Positions 1-7,522 are shown, counted from the first letter of the stretch. The stretch is DNA of 16,308 nucleotides from Burkholderiaceae bacterium (GCA_030151165.1 JASLEM010000592.1:1-16308); one strand, 5' to 3'. Numbers and translations: made by a program. The notes: a model not told the origin generated them from the letters alone.

Positions 1-1
1 C

Positions 2-760
2 ACCGGCGCGGCGCCCGTGCCCTTCCTGCGCTGGCTGGACCGCAACGTGCACGCGCACCAGGTCGAGGGCTATCGCGCCGTCACGCTGTCGCTCAAGCGC
101 CCGGGCCTGCCGCCCGGCGACGTCACCTCGGCGCAGATGGAGGCCGCGGCGACGATGTCCGACCGCTACTCGCTGGGCGAACTGCGCGTGTCGCACGACC
201 AGAACCTGGTGCTGCCCTGGGTGCGCGAGGCCGACCTGCGCGCCGTCTGGCACGCCGCCCAGGAAGCCGGCTTCGCCACGCCCAACATCGGCCTGCTGAC
301 CGACATGATCTCCTGCCCGGGCGGCGACCTGTGCGCGCTGGCCAACGCGCGCTCGATCCCCATCGCCGCGGCCATCACCGAGCAGTTCGACGACCTCGAC
401 GCCCTGCTCGACCTCGGCGACATCGACCTGCACATGAGCGGCTGCATGAACTCCTGCGGCCACCACCACACCGCGCACATCGGCATCCTCGGCATCGACA
501 AGGACGGGGCCGAGTGGTACCAGGTCAGCGTCGGCGGCTCCGACGGCAGCACGATCAGCGGCGCGGCCACGCCCGGCAAGGTCATCGGTCCGTCGTTCGC
601 GGCCGAGGAAGTGCCCGCCGTGATCCAGGCGCTGATCGAGACCTTCCGCGAGCAGCGCGCCGCCAACGAGCGCTTCGTGGACACCGCACGCCGCATCGGC
701 ATCGCCCCGTTCCGCCAGGCCACCGACCTCGTGCGCCGCGAAACCGCCGTCGCCGCCTGA
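2..760 (+). CDS. cysI: Sirohaem/[4Fe-4S] nitrite/sulfite reductase, C-terminal part (5' end outside window)
   Basis: The reading frame is open from the left edge, so the GTG at 17 is internal and the gene begins upstream. The visible 250 or so residues are the C-terminal half of a sirohaem sulfite/nitrite reductase, which reduces sulfite to sulfide with six electrons in the cytoplasm. Counting from the codon at 17, the two cofactor-binding cysteine pairs are present: C100-PGGDL-C106 (Cx5C) and C143-MNS-C147 (Cx3C, inside SGCMNSCGHHH). These hold the [4Fe-4S] cluster bridged to sirohaem. A DUF934 gene starts 15 bp downstream and cysH follows, so sulfite rather than nitrite is the likely substrate. 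The electron donor type (NADPH flavoprotein or ferredoxin) cannot be read from this part, although ferredoxin genes lie nearby. Confidence 0.9.
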   Translation, partial: TGAAPVPFLRWLDRNVHAHQVEGYRAVTLSLKRPGLPPGDVTSAQMEAAATMSDRYSLGELRVSHDQNLVLPWVREADLRAVWHAAQEAGFATPNIGLLTDMISCPGGDLCALANARSIPIAAAITEQFDDLDALLDLGDIDLHMSGCMNSCGHHHTAHIGILGIDKDGAEWYQVSVGGSDGSTISGAATPGKVIGPSFAAEEVPAVIQALIETFREQRAANERFVDTARRIGIAPFRQATDLVRRETAVAA

Positions 761-775
761 CCCGGAGCCAATCCC

Positions 776-1264
776 ATGAAATTCATCGACCGCTCCTCGT
801 CCGCAAACCCGGACCCCTGGCTCCTGCTGCCCGACTCCGAGATCGCCGGCCCCGCGCCGCACCGCCTGCTCACGCTGGTGCAGTGGCAGGCCGTGCGCGA
901 GTCCTGGCCCGCGGACGTGCCCGTCGGCGTGCTGGTGCCCAACACCGAGGACATCGAGACGCTCGCCGGCGACCTGCCGCGCATCGCGCTCGTCGTGCTC
1001 GAGTTCCCGAAGTGGGTCGACGGGCGCGCGTACTCGCAGGCGCACGTGCTGCGCGCGCGCCTGCGCTACGCGGGCGAGCTGCGCGCGACGGGCGACGTGC
1101 TCGTCGACATGATGCCGCTGCTGCAACGCACCGGCTTCGACGCCGTGGTGCTCAAGGACGGCCAGCGCCGGTCTTCCGCCGAACGCGCGCTGACCTTCTT
1201 CCCGACGTACTACCAGGGCGACGTGCTGCAGCCGCAGCCGCACTTCGCCCGCAAGGCTGCCTGA
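776..1264 (+). CDS. DUF934 family protein of the sulfite reductase operon
   Basis: This 162-residue soluble protein matches the DUF934 family by its general pattern (N-terminal WLLLPDSE, central VLEFPKWVDGRAYSQA, C-terminal LTFFPTYYQGD). The family is almost always encoded next to cysI/cysH in Beta- and Gammaproteobacteria and is presumed to be an accessory factor of sulfite reduction; no reaction is established to my knowledge. There is no signal peptide, membrane segment or cysteine cluster. The start at 776 is supported by a GGAG at 764-767. The gene sits 15 bp after cysI and its stop is one base from the cysH start, so the three genes are one operon and probably translationally coupled. 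Confidence 0.85.
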   Translation: MKFIDRSSSANPDPWLLLPDSEIAGPAPHRLLTLVQWQAVRESWPADVPVGVLVPNTEDIETLAGDLPRIALVVLEFPKWVDGRAYSQAHVLRARLRYAGELRATGDVLVDMMPLLQRTGFDAVVLKDGQRRSSAERALTFFPTYYQGDVLQPQPHFARKAA

Positions 1265-1265
1265 G

Positions 1266-2054
1266 ATGACCGCACACGCCCACGCCGAATCGTTCTCGTC
1301 GCTGCAGGCGCCCGCGAAGGCCTCGGCGATCGCGCTCTATGCACGCCCGAGCGCGGACTTCGCCGCCAAGCTCGATGCCACGATCGAGCTGCTGAAGGCC
1401 GCGGCCGAGGATCACGGCGGCCGCATCGTCCAGGCCACGAGCCTCGGCGCGGAGGACATGGTCGTCACCGACCTCATCGCGCGCCTGGGCCTGAAGATCG
1501 CGATCGGCACGCTCGAGACCGGCAAGCTGCACGCCGAGACTGCCGCGCTGATCCCGCGCATCGAGGAACGCTACGAGCTGCCGGTCGAGGTCTACCGTCC
1601 GCGCGAGGAGCAGGTCGTCCACTTCGTGCGCAAGAACGGCGACGATGCGATGTACAAGAGCATCGAGCTGCGCAAGGGCTGCTGCCAGGTGCGCAAGATG
1701 GAGCCGCTCGGCCGCATGCTCGACGGCCGCACCGCCTGGGTCACCGGCCTGCGACGCGAGCAGTCGAACAACCGCGGCACGGTCGGCTTCATCGAGACCG
1801 AAGCCAACGGCCGCACCAAGGTCAACCCGCTCGCCGACTGGACCTGGAACGACGTCTGGCACTACATCGCGCAGCACGACGTGCCGTACAACCCGCTGCA
1901 CGACGAGTTCATGCCCAGCATCGGCTGCGCGCCGTGCACGCGCGCGATCGCCGTCGGCGAGGATTTCCGCGCCGGCCGCTGGTGGTGGGAAGACGAGGCC
2001 GCGAAGGAGTGCGGCCTGCACGCGACGAAGACGCCGGACGCCGTCCCGGCCTGA
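1266..2054 (+). CDS. cysH: Assimilatory (phospho)adenylylsulfate reductase, [4Fe-4S] type
   Basis: CysH reduces activated sulfate (APS or PAPS) to sulfite using thioredoxin or glutathione, one step before sulfite reductase. The 262-residue protein has the nucleotide-binding loop SLGAEDMV (59-66), C139-C140 in KGCCQVRK, C221-APC-224, and the catalytic C-terminal cysteine in KECGLH (C249). The two extra cysteine pairs are the ligands of the [4Fe-4S] cluster found in bacterial APS reductases and absent from the E. coli PAPS type, so APS is the more likely substrate. R-x-EQS-N-N-R (163-170) is the usual sulfate-pocket region. The start lies one base after the DUF934 stop. No cysD/cysN (ATP sulfurylase) follows, unlike in many relatives. 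Confidence 0.92.
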   Translation: MTAHAHAESFSSLQAPAKASAIALYARPSADFAAKLDATIELLKAAAEDHGGRIVQATSLGAEDMVVTDLIARLGLKIAIGTLETGKLHAETAALIPRIEERYELPVEVYRPREEQVVHFVRKNGDDAMYKSIELRKGCCQVRKMEPLGRMLDGRTAWVTGLRREQSNNRGTVGFIETEANGRTKVNPLADWTWNDVWHYIAQHDVPYNPLHDEFMPSIGCAPCTRAIAVGEDFRAGRWWWEDEAAKECGLHATKTPDAVPA

Positions 2055-2102
2055 CGCGGCGCTCCTCGCCTCGACGGCGGGGCGCGACGTCCGACTCTTC
2101 GC

Positions 2103-2131
2103 TTGATCCGGCGCGTCCGCGCGCCTAAGCT
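2103..2131 (+). promoter_or_regulatory. Candidate sigma-70 promoter of cobA
   Basis: TTGATC (2103-2108) and TAAGCT (2126-2131) are separated by exactly 17 bp in the gap between cysH and cobA. Transcription would begin near 2138 and give a leader of about 67 nt. This suggests cobA can be expressed independently of the cysI-cysH operon. It was identified by eye only. Confidence 0.45.
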
Positions 2132-2204
2132 GGGCCTGCCTTCGCATCGTGCGCGGGCGCGACGCCTGCCCGTGGCGGCACGCCGTTCCTTTCGACCACA
2201 CGCC

Positions 2205-3002
2205 ATGACCCGAGTCTTCATCGTGGGCGCCGGCCCCGGATCCGCCGACCTGATCACGCTGCGCGGCGCGCGGGCGCTGGCGCGTGCGACCGTCGTGCTG
2301 CACGACGCGCTCGTCGACCCGGCGCTGCGCGAGCTCGGGCCCGGCGCCGACTGGATCCACGTCGGCAAGCGCGGCTTCTGCGACTCGACCGCGCAGGCGC
2401 GCATCAACGCGCTGCTGGTGCAGCACGCGCGGCAGGACGGCGCGGTCGTCGTGCGGCTCAAAGGCGGCGACCCGAGCGTGTTCGGCCGGCTCGACGAGGA
2501 GCTCGACGCGCTCGCCGCGGCCGGCATCGCGTGCGAGGTGGTGCCGGGCATCACCTCGGCCATCGCCGCCGCCGCCGACCTGCAGCGCCCGCTCACGCGC
2601 CGCGGCACCGGCCGCAGCGTCGCGCTGACCACCGCGATGACGCGCGCCGGCGAGCTCGTCGCGACCCGCAGCGCCGACACCGAGGTCTTCTACATGGCCG
2701 GCCGCCAGCTCGCCGCGCTGTCGCGCCGCCTGCTCGGCGCCGGCTGGCCGGCGGACACGCCGGTGGCGGTCGTCTCGCGCGCAGGCTGGCCCGACCAGCA
2801 CGGCAGCGACCACCGCGTCGACACCCTGCCCGAGGCCTGCGTGCTGCACGGCGGCCGGCCGACCGTCGTCATCGTCGGCGTCGGCGCGAGCCCGCTGGCG
2901 GTGCCCGAAGCGCACGCCGACGGCGGCGTCGCCGCGGCAGAGACCCCAGCAACCCTTTCCTCCCAGCGCCTGCCGCCCCAATCGGCCGACGCGAAGCCTT
3001 AG
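2205..3002 (+). CDS. cobA: Uroporphyrinogen-III C-methyltransferase (SUMT)
   Basis: SUMT adds two SAM-derived methyl groups to uroporphyrinogen III and gives precorrin-2, the precursor of sirohaem and cobalamin. The 265-residue protein shows the family motifs in order: [19 protein letters not shown] (7-25), [13 protein letters not shown] (83-95) and [13 protein letters not shown] (112-124). The ATG at 2205 puts the GAGPG loop at the usual distance from the N-terminus; an upstream in-frame TTG at 2103 would add 34 arginine-rich residues and lies in the likely promoter. It is the stand-alone enzyme, without the CysG dehydrogenase/ferrochelatase domain, so that step must be encoded elsewhere. 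Its place beside sulfite reductase fits a role in supplying sirohaem. The last 30 or so residues are low-complexity and probably disordered. Confidence 0.93.
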   Translation: MTRVFIVGAGPGSADLITLRGARALARATVVLHDALVDPALRELGPGADWIHVGKRGFCDSTAQARINALLVQHARQDGAVVVRLKGGDPSVFGRLDEELDALAAAGIACEVVPGITSAIAAAADLQRPLTRRGTGRSVALTTAMTRAGELVATRSADTEVFYMAGRQLAALSRRLLGAGWPADTPVAVVSRAGWPDQHGSDHRVDTLPEACVLHGGRPTVVIVGVGASPLAVPEAHADGGVAAAETPATLSSQRLPPQSADAKP

Positions 3003-3046
3003 AATCCCCGCTGCTCCCAGCCCCTGTCGACCACGCATCCGCTGCC

Positions 3047-3370
3047 ATGACCCACGTCGTTACCGAAGCCTGTATCCGTTGCAAGTACACCGATTGCGTG
3101 GACGTGTGCCCCGTCGACTGCTTCCGCGAAGGCCCGAACTTCCTGGCGATCGACCCGGACGAATGCATCGACTGCGCGGTCTGCATCCCCGAGTGCCCGG
3201 TCAACGCGATCCTGCCCGAGGAAGACGTCCCGGCCGACCAGCTCGCGTTCATCAAGATCAACGCCGACCTCGCGAAGAACTGGCCCAGCATCACGAAGCG
3301 CAAGGCCGCGCTGCCGGACGCCGACGAGTGGAAAGACAAGAAGGACAAGATCGGCGAACTGATCAAGTGA
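3047..3370 (+). CDS. fdxA: 7Fe ferredoxin, Azotobacter FdI type
   Basis: This small cytoplasmic electron carrier has one [3Fe-4S] and one [4Fe-4S] cluster. The 107 residues align along their full length with Azotobacter vinelandii ferredoxin I, including KYTDCV and CPVDCF. By that alignment C9, C17 and C50 hold the 3Fe cluster and C21, C40, C43 and C46 the 4Fe cluster; C12 and C25 are the usual extra cysteines. The long C-terminal extension ([20 protein letters not shown]) is typical of the family. A likely -10 (TAGAAT, 3000-3005) overlaps the cobA stop codon, with no clear -35. The reductase gene starts 25 bp downstream, so the two are probably co-transcribed and may be redox partners. Confidence 0.95.
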   Translation: MTHVVTEACIRCKYTDCVDVCPVDCFREGPNFLAIDPDECIDCAVCIPECPVNAILPEEDVPADQLAFIKINADLAKNWPSITKRKAALPDADEWKDKKDKIGELIK

Positions 3371-3395
3371 TCGTTCGCTGGTCCGCGGCCCCGCG

Positions 3396-4451
3396 ATGGC
3401 TCCCATCGTCAAGACCGACGCGCTGATCATCGGCGCCGGCCCGGTCGGCCTGTTCCAGGTCTTCGAGCTGGGGCTACGCGAGATCGCGGCGCACGTCGTC
3501 GACGCCCTGCCCTTCGCGGGCGGCCAGTGCGTCGAGCTGTACGGCGACAAGCCGATCTACGACATCCCCGCGCTGCCCGCCTGCACCGGCCGCGAGCTGA
3601 CCGACCGGCTGCTCGAGCAGATCCGGCCGTTCGCGCCGGCGCTGCACCTGGGCGAGCTCGTGAGCCACGTCGCGCGCCGCGACGATGGCCGCTTCGACGT
3701 CCGCACGCGCGCCGGCCTCGCGTTCGACTGCGGCGCGATCGTGCTGGCCGCGGGCGTTGGCGCCTTCGTGCCGCGCACGCTGAAGGTCGCCGGCCTCGAC
3801 GCGTTCGAAGGCCGGCAGCTGTTCCACGACACCTCGCGCATCCCGCCCGCCGCGCTCGCCGGACAACGCGTGCTCGTGTCCGGCGCGACCGCGCAGGCGC
3901 TCGCGTTCGCGACGCGCCTGTGCGAGGCGACGGCGAGCGGCGCGGCCGATGCGCCCGCCGAGGTCACGCTGATCCACCGCCGCGACGCCTTCGACGCCGA
4001 CGACGACACCGTCTCCGGCTTCCGCGGCGCCTGCGCGCGGGGCTCGCTGCGCTTCATCGCCGGCCAGCCGACCGGGCTCGCCGTCGAGGGCGACCGCCTC
4101 GCGGCGCTGGCCGTGCTGGACGCCACCGGCGCGTCGATCGAGGTGCCGGTCGACACCGTCGTCGTGCTGCAAGGCCTGTCGCCCAAGCTCGGGCCGCTGG
4201 CCGACTGGGGGCTGGCGCTGGAGCGCAGGCAGGTCGCGGTCGACACGGCCGACTTCCGCACCAACGTGCCGGGGATCTTCGCGGTGGGCGACGTCGTGCA
4301 CTACCGCGGCAAGCAGCGGCTGATCCTGTCCGGCTTCCACGAGGCGACGCTCGCCGCGGCCGGCGTCGCGGAGCACCTCAACCCCGGCGAAGGCGGCCCG
4401 CTCGAGTACACGACGAGCAGCCCGCGCATCCACCGGCTGCTGGGCGTCTAG
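3396..4451 (+). CDS. Ferredoxin-NADP reductase, thioredoxin-reductase-like type
   Basis: This 351-residue FAD flavoprotein is predicted to move electrons between NADPH and ferredoxin. It has an N-terminal FAD dinucleotide loop (IIGAGPVGLFQ, 11-21), the GGQCVELYGDKPIYDIP stretch typical of this class, a central NAD(P) domain, and the C-terminal FAD motif NVPGIFAVGDV followed by ILSGFHEATLAA. The redox-active CxxC of true thioredoxin reductases is absent, which points to the Bacillus YumC/Chlorobium type of FNR. The NAD(P) loop reads VLVSGATAQALAFA, so its second and third glycines are altered compared with GxGxxG. The gene lies 25 bp after fdxA, which supports a ferredoxin partner. Its 3' end meets the convergent second ferredoxin gene with only 12 bp between stop codons. 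Confidence 0.88.
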   Translation: MAPIVKTDALIIGAGPVGLFQVFELGLREIAAHVVDALPFAGGQCVELYGDKPIYDIPALPACTGRELTDRLLEQIRPFAPALHLGELVSHVARRDDGRFDVRTRAGLAFDCGAIVLAAGVGAFVPRTLKVAGLDAFEGRQLFHDTSRIPPAALAGQRVLVSGATAQALAFATRLCEATASGAADAPAEVTLIHRRDAFDADDDTVSGFRGACARGSLRFIAGQPTGLAVEGDRLAALAVLDATGASIEVPVDTVVVLQGLSPKLGPLADWGLALERRQVAVDTADFRTNVPGIFAVGDVVHYRGKQRLILSGFHEATLAAAGVAEHLNPGEGGPLEYTTSSPRIHRLLGV

Positions 4452-4463
4452 CGCCTCGGGCCA

Positions 4464-4796
4464 TCAGTCCTGCGCGAGCAGGTGCCGCTTCGCGGCGACG
4501 TCGCGCCACGCCTCGTGGTCGTCGAGCGGCGCCTGGCGCTTCGTGATCGGCGTCCAGCGCGGATCCGCGGCGAGGCGTGCGTTGAGCGCGATGTAGGGCC
4601 GCTGCGCCTCGGTCACCTCGGTGGCGTTCACGATGGCGTCGACCGGGCATTCCGGCACGCAGATCGCGCAGTCGATGCAGGTCTCCGGGTCGATCGCGAG
4701 GAAGTTCGGGCCCTCGACGAAGCAGTCCATCGGGCAGACGCTCACGCAGTCGGTGTACTTGCACTGGATGCAGGGCTCGGTGACGATGAAAGGCAT
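4464..4796 (-). CDS. Second 7Fe ferredoxin, FdxA paralogue
   Basis: This 110-residue ferredoxin is on the minus strand and has the same architecture as the plus-strand FdxA at 3047-3370. All nine cysteines sit at identical positions (C9, 12, 17, 21, 25, 40, 43, 46, 50), so it should carry the same [3Fe-4S]/[4Fe-4S] pair. The two differ in the C-terminal half: this one has VNATEVTEAQRPYIALNARL and ends with the basic AAKRHLLAQD. The ATG at 4794-4796 is fixed by alignment with the family N-terminus; no good ribosome-binding site precedes it. It is convergent with the FNR gene and divergent from the thiamine riboswitch and receptor. Which reductase or enzyme it serves is not visible. Confidence 0.92.
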   Translation of the reverse strand: MPFIVTEPCIQCKYTDCVSVCPMDCFVEGPNFLAIDPETCIDCAICVPECPVDAIVNATEVTEAQRPYIALNARLAADPRWTPITKRQAPLDDHEAWRDVAAKRHLLAQD

Positions 4797-4900
4797 GGGC
4801 GGCGCGCGGCGAGAAACGGATCGACCGCGCATTTTCCGCGATGCCGACGCGCGGCGTGTGGCGGCATTGATGCGCGTCATGTCCACCGCCCGCATCGAGC

Positions 4901-4909
4901 TGACATAAT
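4901..4909 (+). promoter_or_regulatory. Candidate extended -10 promoter upstream of the TPP riboswitch
   Basis: TGACATAAT has the form TGn followed by CATAAT, an extended -10 element. There is no convincing -35 at 4881-4886. Transcription would begin near 4916, about 30 nt before the riboswitch aptamer, which is a plausible arrangement. Confidence 0.4.
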
Positions 4910-4946
4910 CGCGGCCTGCGAGGCGTCCTGACCGGCGTCTCGTCTT

Positions 4947-5040
4947 CGCTAGGGGTGTTGCACCCGCACGGATTCCGGGCGGTCTGCGACTGAGAAAGTC
5001 CCTTTGAACCTGACTGAGGTAATCCTCGCGCAGGGAAGCG
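4947..5040 (+). promoter_or_regulatory. TPP (thiamine pyrophosphate) riboswitch, THI element
   Basis: The conserved core of the THI-box aptamer is present in order: AGGGGTG after the P1 5' strand, CTGAGA (4990-4995), CCCTTTGAACCTGA (5000-5013), then the P4/P5 arms GAGG/CCTC with GTAAT between them, and GCGCAGGGAA closing towards P1. CGCT at 4947-4950 pairs with AGCG at 5037-5040 as P1. The element binds TPP and normally lowers expression of the downstream gene when thiamine is plentiful. It lies 71 nt before a TonB-dependent receptor gene on the same strand, with no gene between, so it is the main evidence for that receptor's substrate. No obvious terminator lies between the aptamer and the gene, so control is probably at translation. 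Confidence 0.93.
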
Positions 5041-5089
5041 GTCGCACCACGAGGCCATTCGCGCCTTCGATTCCCGACTCCGTTCCCCT

Positions 5090-5116
5090 GCCATCGCTTT
5101 GAAAGAGCTCGATGGC
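5090..5116 (+). promoter_or_regulatory. Start-codon hairpin, possible riboswitch expression platform
   Basis: GCCATCG (5090-5096) is perfectly complementary to CGATGGC (5110-5116), which contains the ATG of the receptor gene. The 13-nt loop holds the purine-rich GAAAGAG (5101-5107), the only Shine-Dalgarno candidate. When formed, the hairpin would block initiation. What alternative pairing frees it in the absence of TPP was not identified. Confidence 0.4.
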
Positions 5117-7313
5117 TTCGATATCCCGTTCCCGTTTCGATTTCCGTTTCCCGTCCACGCCGCTCGCCGCGGCGGCCTGCCTCGCGCTCGCCGGTGCCGC
5201 GCACGCGCAGGACGCCGCATCCACCCCCCCCGTCGCGGCACCGCAGACGGTGCAGGTGACGGGCCACGGCACGGACGACACCTCCGGCCTCACCGGCTTC
5301 GCGCAACCCGCGTCGCGCACGCCGATCCAGGTCGACTCGATCGACGCGAAGACGCTGCGCGACATCGGCACGATCTCGCTGTCCGACCTCACGCGGCTCG
5401 ACGCCAGCCTCACCGATTCGTACAACGCCGTCGGCTACTGGACGACGTTCACGCTGCGCGGTTTCCAGGTCGACAACCGCTACAACTTCCGTCGCGACGG
5501 CCTGCCGATCAACGCCGAGACCGTGCTCGCCCTCGACAACAAGTCCACGGTCGAAGTGCTCAAGGGCCTGAGCGGCATGCAGGCCGGCACGAGCGCGCCC
5601 GGCGGCCTCGTGAACCTCGTCGTCAAGCGGCCCGACACCGACCTGCGCGACGCGCAGCTGACGTGGTCGCAGGACGGCAGCGTCGGCGCGGCGGTCGACC
5701 TGAGCCAGCGCTTCGGCGCCGACCGCGCGTTCGGCGCGCGCGTGGGGCTGTCGGCCGACCGGCTCGACCCGAACGTGCGCGACGCGAAGGGCCACCGCCA
5801 GGTGCTCTCGCTCGCCACCGACTGGCGCATCGACGGCGCGCACCTGCTCGAGTTCGAGTTCGAGCACAACCTACAGTCGCAGCCCAGCGTGCCGGCGTTC
5901 AGCATGCTCGGCCCGGTGGTACCCGACCCGCATTCGATCGACCCGCACATCAACCTCAACGACCAGCCGTGGTCGCAGCCGGTGGTGACGCAGGGCAACA
6001 CGATGTCGCTGCGCTACACGCAGCAACTGAACGACCAGTGGAGCTTCAAGGCGCACGCGCTGCAGCAGCGCCTCGTGAGCAACGACCACCTCGCGTTCGC
6101 CTTCGGCGGCAACGCCGATTGCGTGCCCTGCGACCGGTTCGCGAGCGACGGCACCTACGCCATCTACGACTTCCGCAGCGACGACGAACGCCGCACCACG
6201 CGCGACCTCGACCTCTCGCTGAGCGGCGCCTTCGCGACGGGCCCGCTGCAGCACGCGCTGACCGCCGGCGTGCTGCTGACGCGCTTCACGGCGCGCTTCA
6301 ACGACGAGGCCTACAACTTCGTCGGCATCGGCAACATCGACGGCACCGCCTTCGTTCCGGCCGACCCGTCGCTCACCTCGCCCAACGACGACCGCAACGA
6401 GCGCAGCACCGAGCTCTACCTGCGCGACGCGGTGCAGATCGGCGACGGCTGGACGGCCTGGGCCGGCGTGCGCCACTCGCGGCTGCAGCGCGCGTCGTTC
6501 CCGACGTCCACCGGCGACCCGACGACGGCCACGAACTACGCGCAGTCGTTCACGACGCCGTGGCTGTCCCTCAGCCGGCAGCTGAGCGCGCACGACATGG
6601 TCTACGTGAGCTGGGGCGAAGGCGTGCAGAGCGACGTGGCGCCGAACGAGCCCAACGTCTACGTCAACGCCGGCCAGGTGCTGGCGTCGACGATCAGCAA
6701 GCAGTGGGAGGCCGGCTACAAGCACGGCGGCGCATCGGACAGCTGGGGCCTGACGGCCTACGACGTCGAGCAGCCGCAGGAGATCGACGCGACGACCGAC
6801 ACGCCGGTCCCCGGCGACACCTCCGGCGCCACGCTGCTGCGCCGCGCGCTGAGCGGCGACATCCGCTCGATCGGCCTCGAGGCCAACGCGCAGACGCGCA
6901 TCGACGCGCTGACGCTGCGCGCGAGCGCCATGTGGCAACGCGTGCGCAACCAGGGCCAGGACGACCCGTCGGTGGGCCGCGTGCCGGTGAACGTGCCGAT
7001 GCGCGCGGTCAAGCTCACAGGCAGCTACGCCATCGGCGCGGTGCCGGGCCTCGCCGTGACGGCGAACGCCGACTACGAAGGCGGCCGCGAGGTGCTGCCC
7101 GACGACAGCGCGCGCATCCCGGGCTGGACGCGCTTCGACCTCGGCGCGCGCTACACGCAGGCGATCGACGGCACGACGCTGATCTGGCGCGGCGGCGTGG
7201 ACAACGTCGCCAACCGCCGCGCCTGGCGCGAGGCGCCCTACCAGTACAGCCACGCGTACCTCTTCCCGCTCGAGCCGCGTACCTTTTTCGCATCAGTCGA
7301 AGCGAAATTTTGA
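5112..7313 (+). CDS. TonB-dependent outer-membrane receptor, probable thiamine or thiamine-precursor transporter
   Basis: This 733-residue outer-membrane receptor uses TonB energy to import a ligand. A signal peptide ends near AHA-32; a TonB-box-like QTVQVTG (45-51) follows directly, so there is no N-terminal signalling domain. The plug has the usual TLRGFQVDNRY, RRDGLPI and VEVLKGLSGMQAGTSAPGGLVNLVVKRP pattern, in pieces from about 115 to 175. The rest is a 22-strand-type barrel ending in a terminal phenylalanine (FASVEAKF). A CxxC (C337-VP-C340) is probably in an extracellular loop. By sequence alone it looks like a siderophore-type receptor. The TPP riboswitch directly upstream argues for thiamine, its phosphates or HMP/thiazole; THI-regulated receptors of this kind are known from comparative genomics of thiamine uptake. 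No inner-membrane thiamine transporter or thi gene is in the window. Confidence 0.88.
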   Translation: MASISRSRFDFRFPSTPLAAAACLALAGAAHAQDAASTPPVAAPQTVQVTGHGTDDTSGLTGFAQPASRTPIQVDSIDAKTLRDIGTISLSDLTRLDASLTDSYNAVGYWTTFTLRGFQVDNRYNFRRDGLPINAETVLALDNKSTVEVLKGLSGMQAGTSAPGGLVNLVVKRPDTDLRDAQLTWSQDGSVGAAVDLSQRFGADRAFGARVGLSADRLDPNVRDAKGHRQVLSLATDWRIDGAHLLEFEFEHNLQSQPSVPAFSMLGPVVPDPHSIDPHINLNDQPWSQPVVTQGNTMSLRYTQQLNDQWSFKAHALQQRLVSNDHLAFAFGGNADCVPCDRFASDGTYAIYDFRSDDERRTTRDLDLSLSGAFATGPLQHALTAGVLLTRFTARFNDEAYNFVGIGNIDGTAFVPADPSLTSPNDDRNERSTELYLRDAVQIGDGWTAWAGVRHSRLQRASFPTSTGDPTTATNYAQSFTTPWLSLSRQLSAHDMVYVSWGEGVQSDVAPNEPNVYVNAGQVLASTISKQWEAGYKHGGASDSWGLTAYDVEQPQEIDATTDTPVPGDTSGATLLRRALSGDIRSIGLEANAQTRIDALTLRASAMWQRVRNQGQDDPSVGRVPVNVPMRAVKLTGSYAIGAVPGLAVTANADYEGGREVLPDDSARIPGWTRFDLGARYTQAIDGTTLIWRGGVDNVANRRAWREAPYQYSHAYLFPLEPRTFFASVEAKF

Positions 7314-7337
7314 TTTCCTGAAAAAACACGCTATACT
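7310..7337 (+). promoter_or_regulatory. Promoter of tRNA-Asn
   Basis: TTGATT (7310-7315) and TATACT (7332-7337) are 16 bp apart, and the mature tRNA begins 16 bp after the -10. The -35 overlaps the stop codon of the receptor gene, so the tRNA does not depend on the riboswitch-controlled transcript. Confidence 0.6.
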
Positions 7338-7352
7338 GCGAGGCTTCGCTGC

Positions 7353-7428
7353 TCCCCGATAGCTCAGTTGGTAGAGCGCCGGACTGTTAATCCGTAGGTC
7401 CCTGGTTCGAGCCCAGGTCGGGGAGCCA
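7353..7428 (+). tRNA. tRNA-Asn (anticodon GTT)
   Basis: This is a 76-nt cloverleaf with encoded CCA. The acceptor arm pairs TCCCCGA (7353-7359) with TCGGGGA (7418-7424), followed by discriminator G and CCA (7426-7428). The D-loop AGCTCAGTTGGTAGAGC, the anticodon loop CTGTTAA with GTT at 7386-7388, and the T-loop GGTTCGAGCCC are all standard. The outermost anticodon-stem pair is a C-U mismatch. No integrase or repeated tRNA 3' end is visible nearby, so it is not marked as an attachment site. Confidence 0.97.
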
Positions 7429-7451
7429 TCCCAAGCAGCGAAGACGATGAG

Positions 7452-7480
7452 AAGGCCTTGCAGCGATGCGAGGCCTTTTT
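7452..7480 (+). terminator. Rho-independent terminator after tRNA-Asn
   Basis: AAGGCCTTGCA (7452-7462) pairs with TGCGAGGCCTT (7467-7477) through a GCGA tetraloop, with one T-G wobble, and runs into TTTTT (7476-7480). It lies 24 bp after the tRNA and faces the convergent fhs gene, which ends at 7523. Confidence 0.82.
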
Positions 7481-7522
7481 GCTTTGCGGCCGCGCTTTCG
7501 CCTCCGGCCTGCGCTCACGATC

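Noticed and set aside
2103..2204. Upstream in-frame TTG start for cobA adding 34 residues
   Set aside because: The added residues are basic and not part of the family, the TTG lies in the probable -35 box, and the ATG at 2205 gives the normal N-terminus.
7353..7428. tRNA-Asn as an integration site for a mobile element
   Set aside because: No integrase, no repeated tRNA 3' end and no change in composition is visible on either side; fhs and the receptor look like ordinary chromosomal genes.
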